DNA from: Symsagittifera roscoffensis
Lineage: Eukaryota > Xenacoelomorpha > Acoela > Convolutidae
Length of the DNA: 64,000 nucleotides
NCBI RefSeq assembly: GCF_963678635.1
Contig: NC_087069.1
Location: 28,262,303 to 28,326,302, forward strand
Reading direction: 5' to 3'
Program-made: the position numbers and the translations under genes
The notes under the pieces: model-generated
What the model was told of the DNA's origin: nothing
Database searches by the model: none
The model's input: only the letters and a program-made list of their open reading frames with translations
Part shown: piece by piece, positions 59,301-64,000 of the stretch
How positions within the stretch are numbered: position 1 is the stretch's first letter
Layout of the letters: each line of letters opens with the position of its first letter

Positions 59301-60305
59301 AAAGTTGTTTACGGGAAAAGTCTAGTACCCGATTGTAACACCCTTGCTTATCGCAAAGGTAATAAAAATGAAAAATTAAATTTAATAATACCTTAAAAAA
59401 CAAAATATTTAGACCAAGTAGGAACGATACTGGAAATTCTTAAGCTTTAAAAATAAAGTAAGTAAGAAAAGCAAGTAGAATTTGTAACAAAAGTTGATTA
59501 CGGGAAAGGAGTCTAGTTCCCGATTGATTCAAGTGTTAAAAATAGAGTTGGCTAAACTACAACCAGCAAAAAAAATCAGCAAGACCTATATTTTCTATAC
59601 GTTCATTGAAAACAAATTTCCAAAAGGCAGGGAAGCAAAATACTACCAAAGTTAAAAACATGCTCAATATTTGCAACAGAGGACTAGGATTTGCAACAGA
59701 GAGGACAAAGAGGTGAATGCGTTCAGGAGTAAGTCATGTCAACAAAGTTATTTACGGAAAAATAAAGTCTAGTACCTGATTGTTACTCCTGCTAAAAATC
59801 TAGTACCTGATTGCGTTCAGGAGTAAGTTATGTGAACAAAGTTATTTACGGAGAATTAAAGTCTAGTACCTGATTGCATTACCCCTGCCAATTCTACACT
59901 AGTGAAAACAAACTAATCAAAAGTGTACCTATAGAACTACATGGCGTGAGTTCCATTTTCAAAAGGTTTGTATAAATTACCGATTTATTTTACCGATATT
60001 TTTAAGGTTATATTAATTTCAACTTAGGAACATAATTATTTTTATTTGTGCTGATTTAAGTTCAGTAGTTATCTGTAGTTTATTTTAACTGTAGTTCCTG
60101 CAGAACAAACTTGATTTCTTCAACGACCAAAACGTAAAATGAACAAATAATGGACTTGATGAGGATCATTTTTTGAAGCCAACTTGACAGAAAACAAACC
60201 ATTTACTTGGAAATACTTGAGCTTGTGTGAAAACTATCGTGCCAACCCAACGTCAGAATCTGGGATCTTATCCCTGTGGCAAGATCACAAAATCTTTTTA
60301 ATAAT
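53382..60305 (+). repeat. tandem array of ~1.26-kb units (about 5.5 copies)
   Basis: Taking 'tttgcaacagagaggacaaa' as the phase mark, units start near 53,388, 54,652, 55,907, 57,186, 58,438 and 59,686 (spacing 1,264, 1,255, 1,279, 1,252 and 1,248). The last is partial and ends in AT-rich trinucleotide-like sequence near 60,305. Neighbours are nearly identical, differing by scattered substitutions and small indels. Unit 3 carries a 21-bp duplication (57,146-57,189) and unit 5 a 13-bp deletion near 59,250. Each unit contains three to five copies of a shorter motif (ttacgg..aaGTCTAGTACCtGATTG). Open frames of 60-94 codons recur only because the units are recent copies. Confidence 0.95.
60140..60305 (+). 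pseudogene. relic coding stretch at the array edge
   Basis: All units contain an ATG-led reading beginning MDLMRIIFEANLTENKP. It continues through a Cys/Trp/Tyr-rich stretch to ETGILSL and a TGA. Several units also carry an earlier TGA in place of Trp. In the edge copy the second codon is TGG (Trp), so the reading continues into QDHKIF, but an extra T near 60,172 shifts the start. This suggests descent from a longer protein-coding sequence, now dead. Not recognised. Confidence 0.35.
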
Positions 60306-60633
60306 AATTAAAAAAAAACATAATAATTATAATGATAATCATAATAATAATCACATTAATAACAACCTTTTGCTTTTTTCACTTTACTAAATATAGTTTC
60401 TTAGCAACTAATCTGACACTTTGAACTAACTTTTAATACAATTTACTGTATTGATGCAGAAACTTTTTATAAAGTTATAGAAAAAGAAGTAAATCATAAA
60501 AGGGGCCATTCTGTTTAGGTACGGTCGTGCACAAGCTGGAAAGGGCCCATATCAGCATTATATAAATACATCAATGAACAATATTGCAGGAATTAAGTCA
60601 AGTCAGCATTAAATGCATTGTCATTAAAGGTAT
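60306..60633. other. AT-rich spacer between array and RT element
   Basis: Begins with (ataata)-like sequence, then ordinary AT-rich DNA. I see no gene. Confidence 0.6.
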
Positions 60634-63178
60634 TTACTTCAACCGTCCCTCCTCTAGAATAGCACTAATTGAATTGTCTATGAATTGCGTCTTACGCAGT
60701 GATCTGCACCCCCGTATACAAAGGATAGCGCTCCTGAGCAGCGCAAAGCTTATCTTAGTTCTTATATAGTTTATTGTTTCTGAGTAGCTTTCATGCCTTT
60801 TTTCATTAAGTTTTTCAGCTATGCGCTGCATCGTCCGTGTAGCTGCTGGTGCGGCACTACCAGTGCAGCCAAAAATGAGCGGGCAGAAGCTGTTCTGTTC
60901 GACTTGTAGAACTCTGTTGGTATTTTGAGTTTTTTAGTGATTCGTTTTACTTATAGGCGTCTTTCAGTAGTCTTCGTGAAGTTTTTGCGTGCGGGTTGAA
61001 GACTTTGACATCAAAGAAGGTTCGGCTAAACCTTGAGCCCCATAATCCATTTGCTTTAACATCTAGTCGAGCGTCTACCTCAGTTGTGGTTGAATTGTTG
61101 ACAAAGCTCTCGCTTTGCAACGACTGAAGTTTCGGGTCGATTTCAACATCATAGCAACCTTCGCTCATGAGGTTGGCAAAGGTATCTCTGATTTCGTAAT
61201 GCCTCATGTGGATGTATCCACTCTTTGCACAGTGATGAACGTGGGTATGGTCGAAATATTGACTATATGCACCTGTGGTTCCCACCCATATCTGAGATAA
61301 ATTCCATCCCCGAATTCGGTTTTATTTAGGTTGGAACTATATCTGCTGCGTGGCAGTGCGTTTAACCAGTTTCAGGCTCCTTTTTCGGAGGCTAGCTCAA
61401 GTGCGCATTTTTCACTGTCACTCATTTTGTTCAAAAGGTTAGTTCTCTCTTGGTTTGTTCTTTCAATGTTTTAATTTTTGTATAGATTTTTTCTTGCTCA
61501 GATATAGCTGTTAATGGGTCGTATGTTTCTAGGACTGACGATGCTTTAATTGACCATTTTTAAAAAGTTCTCATAATCAGAAGGTAGCTTGATATTTAGA
61601 CCACCAATTTTCAGTGGCAAAGAAGCGATGTCTCTAAGTTGATGGCTATTATTATCTTTAACAATTAAATTTGGAATGAGGTTTTCCTGCAGTATCTTCT
61701 CGCAGGCCTGCATGTTTTCTGTGGTATTGGGAGTTATTTCTAGCTTAAAACGATAAATTTTCTTGTAACCCTTTAGTGTAACAGGAGTACACGTTTTGTG
61801 GTGATGTTTTCGCGATCTTGCCAAGTTTTTTTTAAGTAATTTTTTGTTCTTGTCTGAATTTCTAAGAAAATTTTTCATTCAGTCTCGGATTCTATGACAG
61901 AACCAAGTACGCTGGCCGCTTTTTTCATTTCAATTTCCGTGTTTTTGAATACTTTTATCGCCTCATTGTATTTTTCATCTTTTACAATGAGCTGGCATTT
62001 GGATGCCTTCACATGATATCCTAAATATTTTCCGTGTTTGATAATGTTGTCAAGAACTCTCGCAGGCTTTTCAAATTTCCGACTGCGTTCCCATCGTCTG
62101 CATACCAACTTTTTTTTAAGAAGAGTTTGGATGGCTTAGAGTATGAGTTCTGTATAGCGGGTAGTATAGAAGGGCATATATTTGCAATGTTTTTCAAAGC
62201 CAGGTTCCGGTTTAGATGGTTAAATGCATTTTCCGCGTCTATCAGTAATATTGCATCGGAATCTGTTTTCTCGTATTGCTTCCTAAGCGTATGAATTGCA
62301 TATTCGATGCCACATTTTTGGCCAAGGCATAGTTGCTGATTCGATCAGTGTACCATAAGTTCGCTTTTAAGAATTTTGATCGTTCTACCTATTATTCTGC
62401 GGATGACTTCGCCCACATGCCAATTGGCCTATCTCCTGGGTTTTTATCAAATGGAATAAGTCCACAGGCATTATATGGTTCAAGCAGCTCAGGACTTAGT
62501 AATTCTGTCGATAATTTCTGAGCCATTTTGGCTAATGTCTTTGATATTTCAACTGAATGTTGACCAAAGTGCCTTAGAATGCGTCTCCACTTATTTGCAT
62601 TCAGGCCTGAGGGTCCATGAGAACCATGTGTTGTCATGACAGCCTTCCCAATTTTCTGGGCATTTATTTGGTCGCATGTGGAGTGGAAAGGGATTGTATC
62701 TTCGGAGCATGATGTTATATAGTTGTTGTTTAATGGCTCCGCGGGAGGGTGTTTCTCAATGAGGATTCGCTCAACAATTTGACTTTTGACGGTTTCCTCG
62801 AGTGAGAGAACTCTCTTGGAGGTATCAGTTAATTTAACAATAGCACTCGATATCTTTAAGGTGTTCATTTTTTTATTAAATTGCTGTGCTTCAGTTTCTA
62901 CTTTTTTCTTACTCTTTACCAAGCGCATTTGCAGCGTTTCTTCCTCGTTAAGAAGTAAAAAGTTCGTCCAGTTCGCCCTCATGCCATTGCTTAAGCTTTC
63001 TTGCTATAGTTTTGGAGTTCGAACCATCACTCTCCGATTTGGTTTTGCAGAGCATGATGTGAGGGAATACCATTGTTGCGTGCATTGCGTATGTGTTTTC
63101 TTGTGATTGAATTACCGAGTTTGGGGTTCTATTTAGAGTTTCTAAGTTATACGCAAAAAGAAATTTACCAACAAACAT
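60634..63178 (-). mobile_element. retroelement RT-protein pseudogene, nearly full length
   Basis: Reading leftwards: an N-terminal part (VFPHIMLCKTKSESDG, KLKQWHEGELDEL), then GPSGLNANKWRRILRHFGQ and LIPFDKNPGDRPIG of the RT fingers. A frameshift leads to IRRIIGRTIKILKSEL, then GQKCGIEYAIHTLRKQ, LLIDAENAFNHLNR (first catalytic Asp) and WYADDGNAVG (YADD at about 62,093-62,104). LPLKIGGLNIKLPSDYENF follows, then RHYEIRDTFANL, FFDVKVFNPHAK and NYIRTKISFALLRSAI at the C-terminus. At least five frame changes or stops were seen. The family, widespread in invertebrate genomes, joins an RT to a C-terminal region with a Cys/His motif and an endonuclease-like DVK segment; the endonuclease assignment is inference. 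Confidence 0.85.
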
Positions 63179-63192
63179 GCCTCAATTTATGG

Positions 63193-63240
63193 AGCGGACG
63201 CATTTTACACGGACGCATTATACACGGACGCTAGCATACG
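63193..63240 (+). repeat. three short direct repeats
   Basis: The word CGGACGC recurs three times 15-16 bp apart with the linker 'attttaca' or 'attataca'. It sits just outside the RT pseudogene and next to the tRNA-like block. Confidence 0.7.
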
Positions 63241-63255
63241 AAAAAGTCATTGAAA

Positions 63256-63340
63256 AAACATCCGACCCCGCCCAGGTTCGAACTCTTATTTTCTTGCGGG
63301 TCTTCCTCCCTACCTCTACGCTACAGATCCAAGATACCTT
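63256..63340 (-). other. tRNA-like block (possible SINE head)
   Basis: The minus strand has TGTAGCGTAGAGGTAGGG (A-box-like) and AGAGTTCGAACCTGGGC (B-box-like), about 35 bases apart. The T stem and acceptor stem do not pair, so it is not a functional tRNA. It is similar in layout to the SINE-like blocks at 40.0 and 43.0 kb and also follows an A run on the plus strand. Confidence 0.45.
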
Positions 63341-63611
63341 GAAGCTACAGAGCTGTATGTAATATAATACTGTGTGTTAATATCCTTAGCATTGGCTGTA
63401 CTTGTACTTCATAGCTAGTTATAATCAAAGCTCTTTTCTTTTTTATTTTTTTCTTATTTTTTAAAGTAATCAGAAGGTCAAAAGTATCGTAGTAACCGAG
63501 GTTACAGTCAGGAGTCCCTTCATCACGTATTCCAGTCAAAATCCTTGGAGTTTTCTAGATATGGGTGTGATAATGATAGAAGAAGATGACAAGTGTTGAA
63601 GTCCTTTTCAA

Positions 63612-64000
63612 TTAAAATCGATACGGGTTAGGTTTCTTCAATAAGAACACGCAACTCGACACGCGAAAATATAATATACAAGTGTTACAAATAAAAAAAA
63701 TTTCGTCGAAAGTTATTTTGTCATTTATTGTTCCGAGTACGCAAGCGGCGTTCGCAATATGTATTGCCAGGGAGATTCTCTGTTTTAAAAAGCTGCCTGC
63801 TGTGGGTTCCTCAGTGCATATGCTTAGATTCTTACGAAGCTTGCTCAAAAAAATTTCTGTGCTGGGGCCGGCCGCGCCCTGAATCTCAAAACTAGCGGTT
63901 GAAAAGATATCCATCATCTACAAGATCTTTATACTTGTCATTTTTTGGCCCTTCCGCTTCAGCGGCAGCGGTACCAGGGTTACAAACAGACCCGGCATTA
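63612..64000 (-). mobile_element. second RT-element fragment, C-terminal end, cut by the window edge
   Basis: The minus strand reads GPKNDKYKDLVDDG, a frame change, then QGAAGPSTEIFLSKLRKNLS and SFLKQRISLAIHIANAACVLGTI. This is the C-terminal signature of the same broad RT family as the 60.6-63.2 kb element, but of a different subtype (that copy ends with IRTKISFALLRSA). It has at least one stop and one frameshift. The rest should lie beyond the right edge. Confidence 0.6.

Overview
The window is animal (metazoan) nuclear DNA: AT-rich and repeat-rich, with GT-AG introns. Two things place it there. One is a complete six-exon gene for an hnRNP R/Q (SYNCRIP)-family protein, a family known from animals. 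The other is a terminal exon of ribosomal protein L23 (uL14). I cannot name the phylum from the sequence. Nothing bacterial, plasmid-like or CRISPR-like is present.

Layout, left to right. 1-13.77 kb is one uninterrupted satellite array with a 38-bp monomer and several kinds of higher-order repeat. 13.8-17.0 kb holds three well-defined plus-strand exons of an unrecognised gene, and a good phase-compatible terminal exon with a poly(A) signal lies 15 kb away at 32.25-32.40 kb. Between them are diverged ~150-bp tandem repeats (17.6-18.2 kb), a ~4-kb unit duplicated about 2.5 times (19.6-30.1 kb) that carries a decayed minus-strand protein-coding sequence, and a 5'-truncated LINE reverse-transcriptase relic (30.4-32.1 kb).

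32.6-36.5 kb is gene-poor. 36.56-41.43 kb (minus strand) is the hnRNP R/Q-like gene, with an N-terminal acidic/helical domain, three RRMs, a Gly-rich tail and two possible C-termini. The RPL23 last exon lies just upstream on the same strand (41.93-42.13 kb); its other exons were not found. Two further small minus-strand candidate exons sit at 44.6 and 52.2 kb.

46.66-50.67 kb is a decayed Ty1/copia retrotransposon: primer-binding site, gag, protease, integrase, RT and RNase H can all be followed through about ten breaks, and several catalytic or metal-binding residues are changed. Around it are many short dispersed repeats, including a hairpin-bearing family and tRNA-like SINE candidates.

53.4-60.3 kb is a second tandem array of about 5.5 copies of a ~1.26-kb unit. 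Each unit contains several copies of a shorter motif that also occurs dispersed elsewhere in the window. 60.6-64.0 kb holds two minus-strand fragments of an RT element family; the first is nearly full length but has lost its QGDP segment.

In this reading only the hnRNP R/Q-like gene, the RPL23 exon and the 15.4-32.4 kb gene look like functional host coding sequence. The rest is satellite DNA, segmental duplication and dead mobile elements. I did not find a defence, biosynthetic or other new functional system. The most unusual items are the decayed gene inside the 4-kb duplications, the nested 1.26-kb array and the changing higher-order structure of the satellite.
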